Positions 44,698-54,332 of a stretch of DNA of 64,000 nucleotides are shown piece by piece. Every line of letters starts with the position of its first letter. Position 1 is the first letter of the stretch. The notes beneath the pieces are model-generated. The model made no database searches. It was not told the DNA's origin and worked only from the letters and a program-made list of their open reading frames with translations. This DNA comes from Marinobacter mangrovi (GTDB lineage: Bacteria > Pseudomonadota > Gammaproteobacteria > Pseudomonadales > Oleiphilaceae). Location of the stretch: positions 620,001 to 684,000 of the forward strand of contig NZ_JAERVO010000002.1 of NCBI RefSeq assembly GCF_016798325.1, read 5' to 3'. The position numbers and the translations under genes are program-made.

Positions 44698-45747
44698 ATG
44701 AAGGTACTGGTTTCCGGAGGGGCGGGCTTTATTGGCTCTGCGTTGATCCGGTTTTTAATTCAGGAAGCCGACGTTTCAGTGATCAATCTGGACAAGCTGA
44801 CCTACGCAGCCAGTCCGGAAGCGCTGGACGCCGTGAGGGCAAGCACGCGCTACCATTTCGAACAGGTGGATATCTGCGACCGTGAGGCCGTGACGAGCGT
44901 CTTCGAACGGCATCGTCCGGATGCCGTCATGCACCTGGCCGCGGAATCCCATGTCGATCGTTCGATCGATGGCCCGGAAGCCTGCCTGCAAACCAATGTC
45001 GTAGGAACGTTTGTTCTTCTGGAAGCGACCAGGGAATACCTGAAGCAACTTTCCACCGAGTCACGCGACGCCTTCCGCTTTCACCACATCAGTACGGATG
45101 AGGTCTTTGGTGATTTGTCGCCCGATGCGCCACCATTCAATGAAGTGTCGCCTTACTCGCCGAGTTCTCCCTACGCGGCAACAAAAGCCGCATCGGATCA
45201 CCTGGTCAGGGCATGGGGGCGCACCTATGGCGTTCCCGTGGTGTTGAGCAACTGTTCCAACAACTACGGGCCGTTCCAGTATCCTGAGAAGCTGATTCCC
45301 CTGACGGTATTTAATGCACTGCGCGGGCAACCGTTGCCACTATACGGTCAGGGCGACCAGATCAGGGATTGGCTGCATGTCGATGATCACGCGCGGGCGC
45401 TTTTCCGGATCCTTTGCGGTGGTGAATTGGGTGAAACCTACCTGGTCGGCGGCGAGTCGGAAAGAACCAATCTGGAGGTCGTCGAGGCTATCTGCGACCA
45501 ACTCCAGCCGTTGATTCCGCGACCGGGTGGCTACCGTCCGTTGATCCGGTTTGTGGATGACCGGCCAGGCCACGATCGCCGCTACGCGGTTTCGCCCAGC
45601 AAGGCGCTCAGGACGCTCGGGTGGACACGGCATTATTCCTTTGAAGCCGGTATTCAGCAGACCGTCTCCTGGTACGTCGATCATCAGGACTGGCTGTTTG
45701 GCAGTGGGGCGGATGGGCGCCGGTTGGGTTCAGGGAGTGCGGGATAA
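44698..45747 (+). CDS. rfbB: dTDP-glucose 4,6-dehydratase
   Basis: Converts dTDP-glucose to dTDP-4-keto-6-deoxyglucose with bound NAD. The 349-residue SDR has [20 protein letters not shown] at its start, [31 protein letters not shown], the catalytic [11 protein letters not shown], and [19 protein letters not shown]. The ATG at 44698 matches the family start; a frame from 44650 adds 16 unrelated residues. It is the first gene of rfbB-rfbA-vioA-like-wbqC, one base upstream of rfbA. Confidence 0.96.
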   Translation: MKVLVSGGAGFIGSALIRFLIQEADVSVINLDKLTYAASPEALDAVRASTRYHFEQVDICDREAVTSVFERHRPDAVMHLAAESHVDRSIDGPEACLQTNVVGTFVLLEATREYLKQLSTESRDAFRFHHISTDEVFGDLSPDAPPFNEVSPYSPSSPYAATKAASDHLVRAWGRTYGVPVVLSNCSNNYGPFQYPEKLIPLTVFNALRGQPLPLYGQGDQIRDWLHVDDHARALFRILCGGELGETYLVGGESERTNLEVVEAICDQLQPLIPRPGGYRPLIRFVDDRPGHDRRYAVSPSKALRTLGWTRHYSFEAGIQQTVSWYVDHQDWLFGSGADGRRLGSGSAG

Positions 45748-45748
45748 T

Positions 45749-46630
45749 ATGAAGGGCATCATACTGGCCGGAGGCTCCGGCACGCGGCTCTATCCCATCA
45801 CCATGGGTGTCTCCAAGCAGCTCCTGCCGGTGTACGACAAGCCTATGATCTATTACCCGCTGTCAGTGCTGATGCTGGCTGGGATCCGCGACATTCTCAT
45901 TATCACCACACCCGAGGATAGCGACAGCTTCCAGCGCATTCTGGGCGACGGTGCCTGCTTTGGGATCCGTTTATCCTACGCCGTCCAACAGGCACCGGAA
46001 GGATTGGCGCAGGCCTTCCTGATTGGCGAAGAATTCATTGGGCAGGACTCTGTTTGCCTGGTTCTGGGGGACAACATTTTCTACGGGCAGGGCTTCTCAC
46101 CAAAGTTGCGCGAGGCGGCGGGGCTTGAAGAAGGCGCTCGAATCTTCGGCTACCAGGTTCGGGATCCGGAGCGATTCGGTGTGGTTGAGTTTGACCGGGA
46201 TCGTCGTGCGATCTCTCTGGAAGAGAAGCCACGTCGGCCAAAATCCAACTACGCGGTGACCGGGCTGTATTTCTACGATAACGACGTCATCGATATTGCC
46301 CGATCAATCAAGCCTTCCGGTCGGGGAGAGCTGGAAATAACATCGGTAAACCAGGTCTACCTGGAGCGCGGAAAACTCGCTGTCGAGAAACTGACGCGCG
46401 GCTTTGCCTGGCTAGATACGGGAACGCACGAAAGTTTGCTGGAAGCCGCCCAATTCGTGGAGACGATCGAGAAGCGGCAGGGCTTCAAGATTGCCTGTCT
46501 TGAAGAGATCGCCCTCAAGCAGGGTTGGCTCTCGACGACCGATATTCGCGGGTTACCCTCGTTTATGGCCAGCAATGGCTATGGAGACTACGTTCGCATT
46601 CTGGTGGATGAATATGATTCCGGTGACTAA
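45749..46630 (+). CDS. rfbA: glucose-1-phosphate thymidylyltransferase
   Basis: Makes dTDP-glucose from glucose-1-phosphate and dTTP. The 293 residues begin [20 protein letters not shown] and include [28 protein letters not shown] and FGVVEFD. The ATG at 45749 follows the rfbB stop by one base, so the large upstream extension of this frame is rejected. The 3' end overlaps the aminotransferase gene by 17 bases. There is no rfbC or rfbD nearby, so the product is not channelled to dTDP-rhamnose here. Confidence 0.97.
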   Translation: MKGIILAGGSGTRLYPITMGVSKQLLPVYDKPMIYYPLSVLMLAGIRDILIITTPEDSDSFQRILGDGACFGIRLSYAVQQAPEGLAQAFLIGEEFIGQDSVCLVLGDNIFYGQGFSPKLREAAGLEEGARIFGYQVRDPERFGVVEFDRDRRAISLEEKPRRPKSNYAVTGLYFYDNDVIDIARSIKPSGRGELEITSVNQVYLERGKLAVEKLTRGFAWLDTGTHESLLEAAQFVETIEKRQGFKIACLEEIALKQGWLSTTDIRGLPSFMASNGYGDYVRILVDEYDSGD

Positions 46631-47696
46631 GCCTTATTTGCCGCCCCGTGAGCGTCTGGACGCTTATCTTGACCGTGTCTACGCCTCCGAGCAACTCACC
46701 AACAATGGCCCGCTGGTTCAAGAATTAACGGAAAAGCTGAAAAACTACCTCGGCGTAGAGCATTTGCTTCTGGTCGCCAATGGAACGATGGCGCTGCAGA
46801 TTGCCTTCGAGGCGCTCAACATTAACGGCGCTGCTGTCACGACACCCTTCACCTTCCCCGCCACCAGCTCATCGTTGACTTGGCAAGGGATTCGTCCCAT
46901 CTATGCGGCTATTGATCCTGCGACATTGAACCTTGATCCCCTGGATGTGGATAAGCATCTTGATGAGGACGTGTCAGCTATAGTGCCCGTGCATACCTAT
47001 GGCAACCCCTGTGAGGTTGAGGCTTTTGAAGCGTTGGCGGAGCAGCGCGAGATCAAGCTGATCTATGACGCTTCTCATACCTTTGGTGTCTTTTACAAAC
47101 AGCGTAGCCTGCTGCGTTGGGGGGATGCTGCCACTCTGAGCTTTCATGCCACCAAGCTTTTCCATACAGGGGAAGGTGGGGCAATCGTGTTCAAGCACGA
47201 AGCTGATCTTCTGAGGGCTCGCGAGTTGATTAATTTCGGCTTTGTCGATGGGCAGCCGCATAGCGTGGGCATTAATGGAAAAATGAGCGAGCTTCATGCC
47301 GCTATGGGGCTTGCCGTTCTTGAGGACATCGACCGAATCATTGCCCGACGTGTGGCCATTACGGAACAGTATCGATCGTTATTGGAAGGCGTTGTGCAAT
47401 TTCCGGAATGCCATCCTGATGCGACCCGAAATGGCGCCTATCTTCCGGTGCTGCTCGGCAATCGCCAGAAGCGGGATTACATCAAGGATACGTTGCGCTC
47501 TGAGGGCATTGAATGTCGGGCTTACTTCTCACCGTCGCTGGACAGTCTCGGGCTTTACACTGGGATCAGGTCGACCCTGGCAGGGGCGCAGACGGACAGA
47601 ATCTTGTGTTTGCCGGTTTATGACCAGCTTGCCGATTCTGACATAGACCGCGTCGTTAGCCGTGTTCGCCAGTTGGTAAATGATGATGTGTCTTAG
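46614..47696 (+). CDS. vioA: DegT/DnrJ/EryC1 sugar aminotransferase, VioA-like
   Basis: A 360-residue PLP enzyme. The N-terminus [10 protein letters not shown] and the [20 protein letters not shown] segment are those of dTDP-4-amino-4,6-dideoxyglucose transaminases. Asp152 in IYDASHTFG pairs with the PLP nitrogen, and Lys181 in [14 protein letters not shown] forms the Schiff base. With RfbA and RfbB it should convert dTDP-4-keto-6-deoxyglucose to dTDP-viosamine (Qui4N). The FHATKLFHT motif argues against a 3-amino (FdtB/QdtB) enzyme, but WecE-type galacto products cannot be excluded. The start at 46614 lies within the end of rfbA. The family call is strong; the exact product is inferred. Confidence 0.82.
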   Translation: MIPVTKPYLPPRERLDAYLDRVYASEQLTNNGPLVQELTEKLKNYLGVEHLLLVANGTMALQIAFEALNINGAAVTTPFTFPATSSSLTWQGIRPIYAAIDPATLNLDPLDVDKHLDEDVSAIVPVHTYGNPCEVEAFEALAEQREIKLIYDASHTFGVFYKQRSLLRWGDAATLSFHATKLFHTGEGGAIVFKHEADLLRARELINFGFVDGQPHSVGINGKMSELHAAMGLAVLEDIDRIIARRVAITEQYRSLLEGVVQFPECHPDATRNGAYLPVLLGNRQKRDYIKDTLRSEGIECRAYFSPSLDSLGLYTGIRSTLAGAQTDRILCLPVYDQLADSDIDRVVSRVRQLVNDDVS

Positions 47697-47793
47697 TGCC
47701 TATCGCTTGTTTTTGGATTCTGCCGCTCCAGACACTCTGCATTTGGCTATGGCCTCATGACCAGGTTTGACAATCAATAACGAGAGTTCGCCA

Positions 47794-48438
47794 ATGCGCC
47801 TCGCAATCATGCAGCCGTATTTTTTCCCGTATATCGGTTATTTCAGGCTGCTCAAGGAAGCGGATGTGTTCCTGCTTTTCGACAATGTGCAATTCCCCCG
47901 AAGAGGCTGGGTTCACCGTAATCGAGGCCTGATTAATGGCGATTGGGTCTGGGTGACTCTCCCGCTACAGAAAGCCGCCCAGTCGACTGAAATACGGGAG
48001 TTGCGGTTCCGGGAGGCCGGGTTGCCTGAATGGATCGACAGTCAGAAACGTCGATTGGAACACGCGTGGAATGGCACTGGAGAGCCTATCGAAAGCTTGC
48101 CATGGCCGGAAACGTCCGAGTTGCCGGTTGATTACCTGGAACGGTCTATTCGCTGGATGTCAGCCGGGCTGGGGCTGACTTGCGACATCGTCCGATCGTC
48201 ATCTGTGTTGCCGAGTCTCGGTGAGGGTGCGGGTGAAGATAAAATCCTGAAACTGGCTGGCGAGATGGGCGCGTCGGAATATTTGAATTTGCCCGGTGGC
48301 GTTGGGCTCTATCACGAGGAACGGTTTTCTGAGGCGGGCCTTCGTTTGCGGTTTTTGGATGAGCCCGTTGATAGCTACGAATCGACGTTGTTCCGGTCGG
48401 TTCGGTCGGGTTTCGGCATGCTCGCCAACTCATTGTGA
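47794..48438 (+). CDS. WbqC family protein
   Basis: 214 residues beginning MRLAIMQPYFFPYIGYFRLL, the signature of the WbqC family found in O-antigen and glycosylation loci, followed by FLLFDNVQFPRRGWVHRNR and VTLPLQKA. WbqC-like proteins are thought to modify amino sugars, possibly as acyl or other group transferases, though biochemical proof is thin. It sits 97 bases after the vioA-like gene and is a natural candidate for acylating the 4-amino group. The ATG at 47794 is preferred over an upstream TTG. It is convergent with a sulfotransferase gene (12-base gap). Confidence 0.85.
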   Translation: MRLAIMQPYFFPYIGYFRLLKEADVFLLFDNVQFPRRGWVHRNRGLINGDWVWVTLPLQKAAQSTEIRELRFREAGLPEWIDSQKRRLEHAWNGTGEPIESLPWPETSELPVDYLERSIRWMSAGLGLTCDIVRSSSVLPSLGEGAGEDKILKLAGEMGASEYLNLPGGVGLYHEERFSEAGLRLRFLDEPVDSYESTLFRSVRSGFGMLANSL

Positions 48439-48450
48439 GGGGCAGGGCCT

Positions 48451-49449
48451 TCAGCTGAATCGCTGACCGGGGAGAAAACGTTCGTAAAAAGCGCGCTTGG
48501 CCTCCATGTTAGCCTTCACGCCAGGACCCCGAACGGCGGGATACGCTCGCTGTTCCTCTCTTTCATACTCAGCAATGAGACTCTCTTCAATGGCGTCGAG
48601 TTCAGCAGCACTCGTCTCGGGCCGGTAACCCAGAAGTGCCATTTCGTGACGACAGATGGATTCGATATACGAAATCTCCTGCTGCGACAGCGTCTTTAGA
48701 TACTTGGCTTTGTTGTTTTTCATGACGCCTTGACCAAGATTTTTCCAGGCAGACTGCTGGTTTGCATTTTCCTGAGTCAATTCATCCTGATGGAATGTGA
48801 GCATGCTCGGTTCGAACGCATGCCCGAGCACATTGAGGACGCGTTCAAGCTCGTATTGAGGATCGTCCAGCAGGTCTTCATATCTTAAAAAAATCGACAG
48901 ATTCCGGGCTTTCAGTTCATTGTGGGCCAGCATGAAACGTTGCTGATCCGCTTTCCATCGGCGCGCTCCTGCTATCAGACCCCCGGGGTGATCTGGATTC
49001 GCGCGCCATGACAAAGCCATATCTCTCGGATCCCGTGTTTGATAGACGTATCTGGCATCAGGGAAGCGAAGCAGCAGGAAAGGGAGTATCTCGTAGAGCT
49101 GATTTTCCTTTATGAAAACGTCAGGCTTACCCGCTGCCTTGGCTTCCAGCTCAAAGATACCGCTCAACAGCCCTCCAATATCCCCAGCCGATGCCAGTTT
49201 GGTCAGTTCCTCTTTGTCGAAGACCTGACGCCAGACCGAAAAGGGCACATTAATCATCCTTTCAATATCATCCAGAAGCTGGTCCCAATGAGCGCTCTGG
49301 TTCAATGGTTCATACCGGAAGAGATTGCGGATGACCGGGTTGAAGATGTGTTTGGTGGCGGGACCGCAAATTCGGCTGTGGCCATTGAGAAGTTGGGTGA
49401 TGAAGTTGCTGCCCGAACGCTCAGAGCACATCAGGAAATAAAGGCTCAT
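48451..49449 (-). CDS. PAPS-dependent sulfotransferase (first of two)
   Basis: 332 residues with the 5'-phosphosulfate loop at the very N-terminus, YFLMCSERSGSNFITQLLNG (residues 4-23). The 3'-phosphate-binding segment is YVYQTRDPRDMALSWRA, and LSIFLRYEDLLDDPQYELERVL is typical of carbohydrate sulfotransferases. The conserved Arg and Ser residues of both binding loops are present, so it should be active. It overlaps the preceding sulfotransferase gene by 4 bases (ATGA) and is the last gene of the GT41-ST-ST operon behind flagellin 1. A sugar on the flagellar glycan is the likely acceptor by context. Confidence 0.85.
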   Translation of the reverse strand: MSLYFLMCSERSGSNFITQLLNGHSRICGPATKHIFNPVIRNLFRYEPLNQSAHWDQLLDDIERMINVPFSVWRQVFDKEELTKLASAGDIGGLLSGIFELEAKAAGKPDVFIKENQLYEILPFLLLRFPDARYVYQTRDPRDMALSWRANPDHPGGLIAGARRWKADQQRFMLAHNELKARNLSIFLRYEDLLDDPQYELERVLNVLGHAFEPSMLTFHQDELTQENANQQSAWKNLGQGVMKNNKAKYLKTLSQQEISYIESICRHEMALLGYRPETSAAELDAIEESLIAEYEREEQRAYPAVRGPGVKANMEAKRAFYERFLPGQRFS

Positions 49450-50510
49450 GCAGATTCGCTGCCTCGTGTGGACGAAGCGTTGCGGATAAACCGTTCCATC
49501 TTTTCGCTGGCATCACGCGCTGCTTGCTCTGTGTACCGGCTCAACCGCCATTGGTTGGTGGTTTTGAACTTCTCAGGCAGTTCCCGCCAGTGATCGGGAT
49601 CCACGTGCTCCTGAATTTTTTCCGCGATACCTTTCAGATAGGTCCCGGGGGTATCGCAGAACGCTTCGTATGAGACCGTGAGTTGATGGGTGTCTGGGAT
49701 GTTGGCAAAGCCGAGCTCGATGGCTTGGTTGATAGCATGGACCTGTCCAGCGACAGCGTGCAGGGGGTCAAGCTCCTTGAGTTCGTCGAAGGCTTTTATC
49801 TTGAACGAATACCAGGTCTCCATATCACCAAACTGACGTTGGCGGGCCTCCAGAGCGGATTGAATGTTAAAGACGGGATCTCGAACCATACGAATGAATA
49901 ACGATCCCGGAAACAGGGAATAGAGTGCATCAGCATGTTCGTTGAGAATCATTGCTTTGAGGGCAAATGGCTTGGTGAGTTTGTTCGATATGCCATTCAA
50001 TTCCGCCTGGAATGCCTTCGCCTGCTTTCCCGTAGGAGCCTCCGGCCGCCCATCGACAAATGGAATAAATCGTTTCCAGAAATACCAGAATTCATTCGGG
50101 GAAAGAGGGCCTGACGTCTTCCCGTTGTATGAGCTGAACAGATGCTCCGGCAACTCCAGCGCCATTTCATCCCGAAACTGAAAGCGTGGATCGAACAGCA
50201 TTTGCTGTATCAGGGTCCCCACCAACGGGGCTTTGTAGAAGCGGGATAAAAGGTTGGTTGGGTAGGCAAACGGTCCCGCCTGAGACAGGCACTGCATCAT
50301 CAGCGTCGTACCCGAACGCATCGGTCCGAAGACGAAAATTTTGGGGACGGACTCCGAAGAATCGACACTTGGCTGCCGTGAGCAGGAGCCGAGAGCGTCG
50401 TTTAATTCCGTGAGCAATGCCTCCAGATCAGGATTGCGCTTCGTCTCTTGGCTTCGGGTCGTCTCGACGGGCTTCTGCATGGATGCCATGTTCCGGGTTG
50501 TGATTCCCAA
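49446..50510 (-). CDS. PAPS-dependent sulfotransferase (second of two)
   Basis: 354 residues. The 5'-phosphosulfate loop is KIFVFGPMRSGTTLMMQCLS at about 57-76, after a polar N-terminal tail. The 3'-phosphate site is SLFIRMVRDPVFNIQSALEAR, and LTVSYEAFCDTPGTYLKGIA is the usual later motif. It differs clearly from its neighbour, so the two probably act on different positions or sugars. The exact start is uncertain (M1, M8 or M11). It lies 10 bases after the GT41-like gene and overlaps the next sulfotransferase by 4 bases. Confidence 0.85.
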   Translation of the reverse strand: MGITTRNMASMQKPVETTRSQETKRNPDLEALLTELNDALGSCSRQPSVDSSESVPKIFVFGPMRSGTTLMMQCLSQAGPFAYPTNLLSRFYKAPLVGTLIQQMLFDPRFQFRDEMALELPEHLFSSYNGKTSGPLSPNEFWYFWKRFIPFVDGRPEAPTGKQAKAFQAELNGISNKLTKPFALKAMILNEHADALYSLFPGSLFIRMVRDPVFNIQSALEARQRQFGDMETWYSFKIKAFDELKELDPLHAVAGQVHAINQAIELGFANIPDTHQLTVSYEAFCDTPGTYLKGIAEKIQEHVDPDHWRELPEKFKTTNQWRLSRYTEQAARDASEKMERFIRNASSTRGSESA

Positions 50511-50520
50511 TGTCGGGGCT

Positions 50521-52386
50521 TCAGCTGGCAGAATGCTCGCTGGATATGGTCTTCAAACCTTCAAGGAAGCTGAATGCCGGAGCTGATCCATCCTGATGGG
50601 AAATGCTTTCGACAAAGGCTTCCCGAATGCCCGCCATGTACGCTTTCGCGGCATTGAGTTCGTGGTGGTTGTGAACCCACATTATGGCACGTGCGACCAA
50701 ATCCAACTCGCTGCCACAGGCAAAACCGCCATTGGCGTCGTATCGTAGGAAGTTGTTCGAGTCTGTGAACGCAGCCAGGTCGTTATTCTCCGGAAGATAG
50801 GCTTTGGGCTGTCCAAGGAGAATGGCGTCCACATTGGTGTTCGCACCGCCAAACGGGAATGTCCCTATCGCAAAGTGGCAATCGGAAAGTTGCTTCAGGT
50901 AAATCGGATAAGGCTGCGGCTCATGGACAACGACATTGTCGCCCAAGACGTGCAGCAACTTCCGGTAGAACGCGAGGAGCTTGAAACCCCGGTTATGTGC
51001 CGGGAAAAAATGAAACTCCAGCGGACGCGTGCTGTTTTCCTGCAGCATTCGGCATGCTTTAAGGACGCGATCGCTCACTTTCATCAGTGAACTGTTAATG
51101 GCGATCCTCACCACCGGGCTGTCGGCCTGGAGCTCGGCGCTTCTCAACCGGCTATCGAGATCCGGGTGCAGCGTAATGTGGCCTCGCTCGCCATAAAAAG
51201 GAATCAGTTTTTCGGTGCAGTAGGCCTGGTAATCCGGACCCTCAAAGAACCCGCTCAGAAAGCCGTAATCGATCGTTTCAGACATTGCCGAAGCAGGGTG
51301 GCCATAACCCATGACCTGTACCGGCGCGAGTCGGAAATTAGCGAGACACACCGTCCAGATATTCATGCCCAGCGACGGATACAGGATGATATCGGGCTGA
51401 AAGTCGCTCACCGCTTTGGCAGCCTTTTCAATCTCCGACGTAGCGCTCGGGATCTGGACGAACTGGTGTGCGTCCTTTCGGCTGACATCGTCCGTATCGC
51501 CTTTGGCGGCAAACAACGCTGTCACAAAATGCTCTTTCAGCGGGGCAATACGTGCGTGATAGGAACGATACATCGCGTGGTCTGAGCGGTAGCGCTCAAC
51601 CAGAATTGCAACCCTGGGCTTCGAAGCAATCTGGCCGGGTTCTGTTTCCTTTATGGACTTGAAATGAGCACGAATCAGGCTGTTTATTTTGCGTTTGATC
51701 TGGTGCCGCTGGGGGATGTCCCAATAGGAGCAGCCCATCCAGATGTTGACCAACATGACGAGGCACAACGAGATGTCCAATCCATCCGGCAGCTTCTGAA
51801 ACTCCCCGAAAACGGTATCGAACTGTTCAATGCCCCGAGGCGTCTGCAGCTGCTCCAGCTGATACATGGCTGACGTCAGCATCAGCATCAGTTCCTGGGG
51901 GACCCGCTCTCGCAAGACATCGTAAGGCACGGACATCTCACTGTTGATCGTCCAGCAGATCATCAGCATGAAGACATCCGCATCCGTTTTCAGCTGGAAT
52001 CCACCGTTCGCGGACCAGAGATCCCGGTATGCCATCACGTGATCCAGGTTGCCGAAGTCCGAAAGATAGAAAATATCAGTCAGGTGCGTTTTGTAGAAAA
52101 TCAGCTTGCGGACCTCGAGCGTCTCCAGCTTCAGGTGAGGCGCGCAAAGAAATCCGGTAATGCATGTGGCCAGTCGCTGGACCGCATTCTGATTGTCAAA
52201 AAAGCTCGCGTCTTTGTGGAGGGGCGAAATGCCTGGGGACCGGTGGATGCTCCCTTGCTGCGTCAGTCGCTCACCGCCAAGAACCGGGTTGCCTTTTTCC
52301 ATCGCATCGAGAATGTCGAACAGTTCTTTCTTGAAACCCGCGTCGTCACGGGTAAACAGCTTCTTCTCGAGCGAGGCGATAGTCAC
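50521..52386 (-). CDS. HMW1C/GT41-like protein glycosyltransferase
   Basis: 621 residues starting at GTG 52386 with AAGGA 7 bases upstream. An N-terminal all-helical region (about 1-245) is followed by a GT-B fold (about 255-600). Two segments recall HMW1C and SPINDLY/OGT-type (GT41) enzymes: PVQVMGYGHPASAMSETIDY at about 355-374, and GTFPFGGANTNVDAILLGQP at about 508-527. HMW1C enzymes N-glycosylate adhesins in the cytoplasm; OGT-like enzymes modify Ser/Thr. Lying directly downstream of flagellin 1 and before two sulfotransferases, it is a good candidate for the enzyme that puts the first sugar on flagellin. That target is inference. Confidence 0.75.
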   Translation of the reverse strand: MTIASLEKKLFTRDDAGFKKELFDILDAMEKGNPVLGGERLTQQGSIHRSPGISPLHKDASFFDNQNAVQRLATCITGFLCAPHLKLETLEVRKLIFYKTHLTDIFYLSDFGNLDHVMAYRDLWSANGGFQLKTDADVFMLMICWTINSEMSVPYDVLRERVPQELMLMLTSAMYQLEQLQTPRGIEQFDTVFGEFQKLPDGLDISLCLVMLVNIWMGCSYWDIPQRHQIKRKINSLIRAHFKSIKETEPGQIASKPRVAILVERYRSDHAMYRSYHARIAPLKEHFVTALFAAKGDTDDVSRKDAHQFVQIPSATSEIEKAAKAVSDFQPDIILYPSLGMNIWTVCLANFRLAPVQVMGYGHPASAMSETIDYGFLSGFFEGPDYQAYCTEKLIPFYGERGHITLHPDLDSRLRSAELQADSPVVRIAINSSLMKVSDRVLKACRMLQENSTRPLEFHFFPAHNRGFKLLAFYRKLLHVLGDNVVVHEPQPYPIYLKQLSDCHFAIGTFPFGGANTNVDAILLGQPKAYLPENNDLAAFTDSNNFLRYDANGGFACGSELDLVARAIMWVHNHHELNAAKAYMAGIREAFVESISHQDGSAPAFSFLEGLKTISSEHSAS

Positions 52387-52410
52387 ATCGGGTCCTTATA
52401 AAGCGGAGGG

Positions 52411-52437
52411 AAAGGGGCGGCACTCTCGTGCCACCCC
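52411..52437 (-). terminator. terminator after flagellin 1
   Basis: On the minus strand GGGGTGGCAC pairs with GTGCCGCCCC (one G-U) around a 4-base loop, followed by TTT. It lies between flagellin 1 and the glycosyltransferase gene, so the transferase operon would be expressed by read-through or its own promoter. Confidence 0.8.
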
Positions 52438-52448
52438 AAAAGGCTAGT

Positions 52449-53951
52449 TTAGCCTTGCAGCAGCTGCAATACCTGCTGTGGTCGGGCGTTGGCCTGAGCC
52501 AGGATGGACAGGCCGGCCTGTTGCAGGACCTGCGTCCGCGCGAGCTCTGCGGTTTCCGCGGCAAAATCGGCGTCCTGGATCCTGGATCGGGCTGCCGTCA
52601 GGTTTTCCGAAGTGGTGCTCAGGTTCGCAATGGTGGATTCGAAGCGGGACTGAACCGCACCCAGATCCGCTCGGATACCGTTGACCACCGACAGGGCACC
52701 GTCAACGATTGAAATGGCGTCGTTGGCACCTTCTACCGTACTGATATCGATACTTGAGACCGTCTCTCGCTGTGCGCCGACAGGCGTGTCGGCTGCCACG
52801 TCAAAGAGTGAGCCGGCGGTGTTATCGATGTCGGATGTGACGGCGTAGGCGCCTGAAGACGAAAAGTCCACGGTGCCCGTCACGACCACAGAATCCTGGG
52901 CGGCATCGTCACCGATCAGATCGGTTGACGCGCCGCTACCGGTAACGCCGGCGACGGTCATGTTGCCAGGACCACTGTGGGAGAAGTTCTCGATCTGGAT
53001 GTCTTTGCCCGCATCCTGGGTCAGGACGATCGTGTCATCCTGGACCTTGGCGTTGATGCCTGTCTGGCCGGCTGCCTTGTTGATCACCGATGCCAGTTCC
53101 GTCAGATCATTGGGGTCGTTGATGGACGCCGAGATCGTGGAGGTCTGCCCCCCTGAACTGAGATCGAAAGTGACCGTGCCGGCAGCGTTGGTGGTCAGTG
53201 TCGTTTCAGTACGGGCGGTCGCCGTGACACCGGTACGTTCTTCTTCCTTATTAACCAGGGCCGCAATGTCCGCAGCCGATGCGCCCGCCGGGATCGCGAT
53301 GTCGACTTGATCCAGGGCGCTGGCAACGGTCAGGTTCTGGGCGGCCACCGGATGGTTGGCTGCAGTGATGTTAGCGGCAACAGCAGACGGTGAGCCGGAC
53401 CCGAGGTTATCCTGATCGTTGACGCTTTCGATCGAGTAGTTACCCAGGTCATCGTTGGTCGCGCCGGTGACCGAGACTGAAATGTTCTGGTTTTCGTTGG
53501 CGCCCACCTGGAAGGTCTGGGCCTGGAACGAACCGTCGAGGAGTTTCAGACCGTTGAATTCGGTCGTCTCCGCGACGCGTTGCAGCTCCTGCTTCAACTG
53601 GTTGACTTCGCTCTGCAGGGCCGCGCGATCCGAAGCGGAGTTGGTGGAGTTGGCAGACTGTACAGACAGCTCGCGAATCCGCTGCAGGATTTCGCCGGAT
53701 TCGTCGAGGGCGCCCTCGGCCGTCTGTGCCAGGGAGATGCCGTCGTTAGCGTTGCGCACAGCCTGGTTAAGGCCTTTGATCTGCGACGTGAATCGCTCGG
53801 AAATCGCAAGACCGGCCGCGTCGTCCTTGGCGGAGTTGATGCGCAGGCCTGAAGACAGACGTTGCAGAGCCGTGTCGGCGTCCCGTTGTGATGTGTTCAG
53901 GTTTCGCTGGGCATTCAGCGAGGCAATGTTCGTGTTGATAATCTGAGGCAT
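52449..53951 (-). CDS. fliC: flagellin (flagellin 1)
   Basis: 500 residues. The conserved N-terminal D0/D1 ([40 protein letters not shown]) and C-terminal D1/D0 ([40 protein letters not shown]) frame a variable middle (about 170-400). The middle holds flagellin-hook-IN-like motifs and many Ser/Thr residues. Export is by the flagellar type III system without a signal peptide. AAGGAGAG precedes the ATG. A sigma-54-like promoter lies about 96-114 bases upstream. It is divergent from flagellin 2 and followed by the glycosyltransferase and sulfotransferase genes that probably modify it. Confidence 0.96.
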   Translation of the reverse strand: MPQIINTNIASLNAQRNLNTSQRDADTALQRLSSGLRINSAKDDAAGLAISERFTSQIKGLNQAVRNANDGISLAQTAEGALDESGEILQRIRELSVQSANSTNSASDRAALQSEVNQLKQELQRVAETTEFNGLKLLDGSFQAQTFQVGANENQNISVSVTGATNDDLGNYSIESVNDQDNLGSGSPSAVAANITAANHPVAAQNLTVASALDQVDIAIPAGASAADIAALVNKEEERTGVTATARTETTLTTNAAGTVTFDLSSGGQTSTISASINDPNDLTELASVINKAAGQTGINAKVQDDTIVLTQDAGKDIQIENFSHSGPGNMTVAGVTGSGASTDLIGDDAAQDSVVVTGTVDFSSSGAYAVTSDIDNTAGSLFDVAADTPVGAQRETVSSIDISTVEGANDAISIVDGALSVVNGIRADLGAVQSRFESTIANLSTTSENLTAARSRIQDADFAAETAELARTQVLQQAGLSILAQANARPQQVLQLLQG

Positions 53952-54046
53952 ATCGCTCTCCTTATTCAGAGAAGCCGGTAGCTCAGTGCCCGATCACAAG
54001 GACGCCCTGCCGGCCGTTATTCAGAAAATTCATTCCTGAGCGGCAC

Positions 54047-54065
54047 AAAGCGAAGGCCATGCCAA
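54047..54065 (-). promoter_or_regulatory. candidate sigma-54 promoter for flagellin 1
   Basis: On the minus strand the sequence TTGGCATGGCCTTCGCTTT has GG and GC doublets in the exact -24/-12 spacing of RpoN promoters. The predicted start is near 54039, giving a leader of about 88 bases to the flagellin ATG. Confidence 0.6.
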
Positions 54066-54217
54066 TTTTTGGTTATCGTTTATAACCATCTAATAAATAT
54101 GAAAAAATAGTTAATTATTTGCGTGATGGGTGGGGGTGGTGACGAGCTTTTGGCGGGGCGGCAAGGCAGGCTTTTGCCGCTTTTACAATCCTTAACAATA
54201 AAAACCGAAGTTTTTTC

Positions 54218-54244
54218 TAAAGGAACCGTAAGGGTCGCCGTTAA
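54218..54244 (+). promoter_or_regulatory. candidate sigma-28 (FliA) promoter for flagellin 2
   Basis: TAAAGGAA (54218-54225), an 11-bp spacer and GCCGTTAA (54237-54244) match the FliA consensus TAAAGTTT-N11-GCCGATAA at 13 of 16 positions with the correct spacing. The leader would be about 80 bases. Confidence 0.7.
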
Positions 54245-54332
54245 GCACTACAGCAGGGCGGCGCACCCAAACAAACGAGGACGGGCGCCAGACCTCTTCC
54301 AAGAGAAACATAGGTTTTATAGGAGAAGCATC

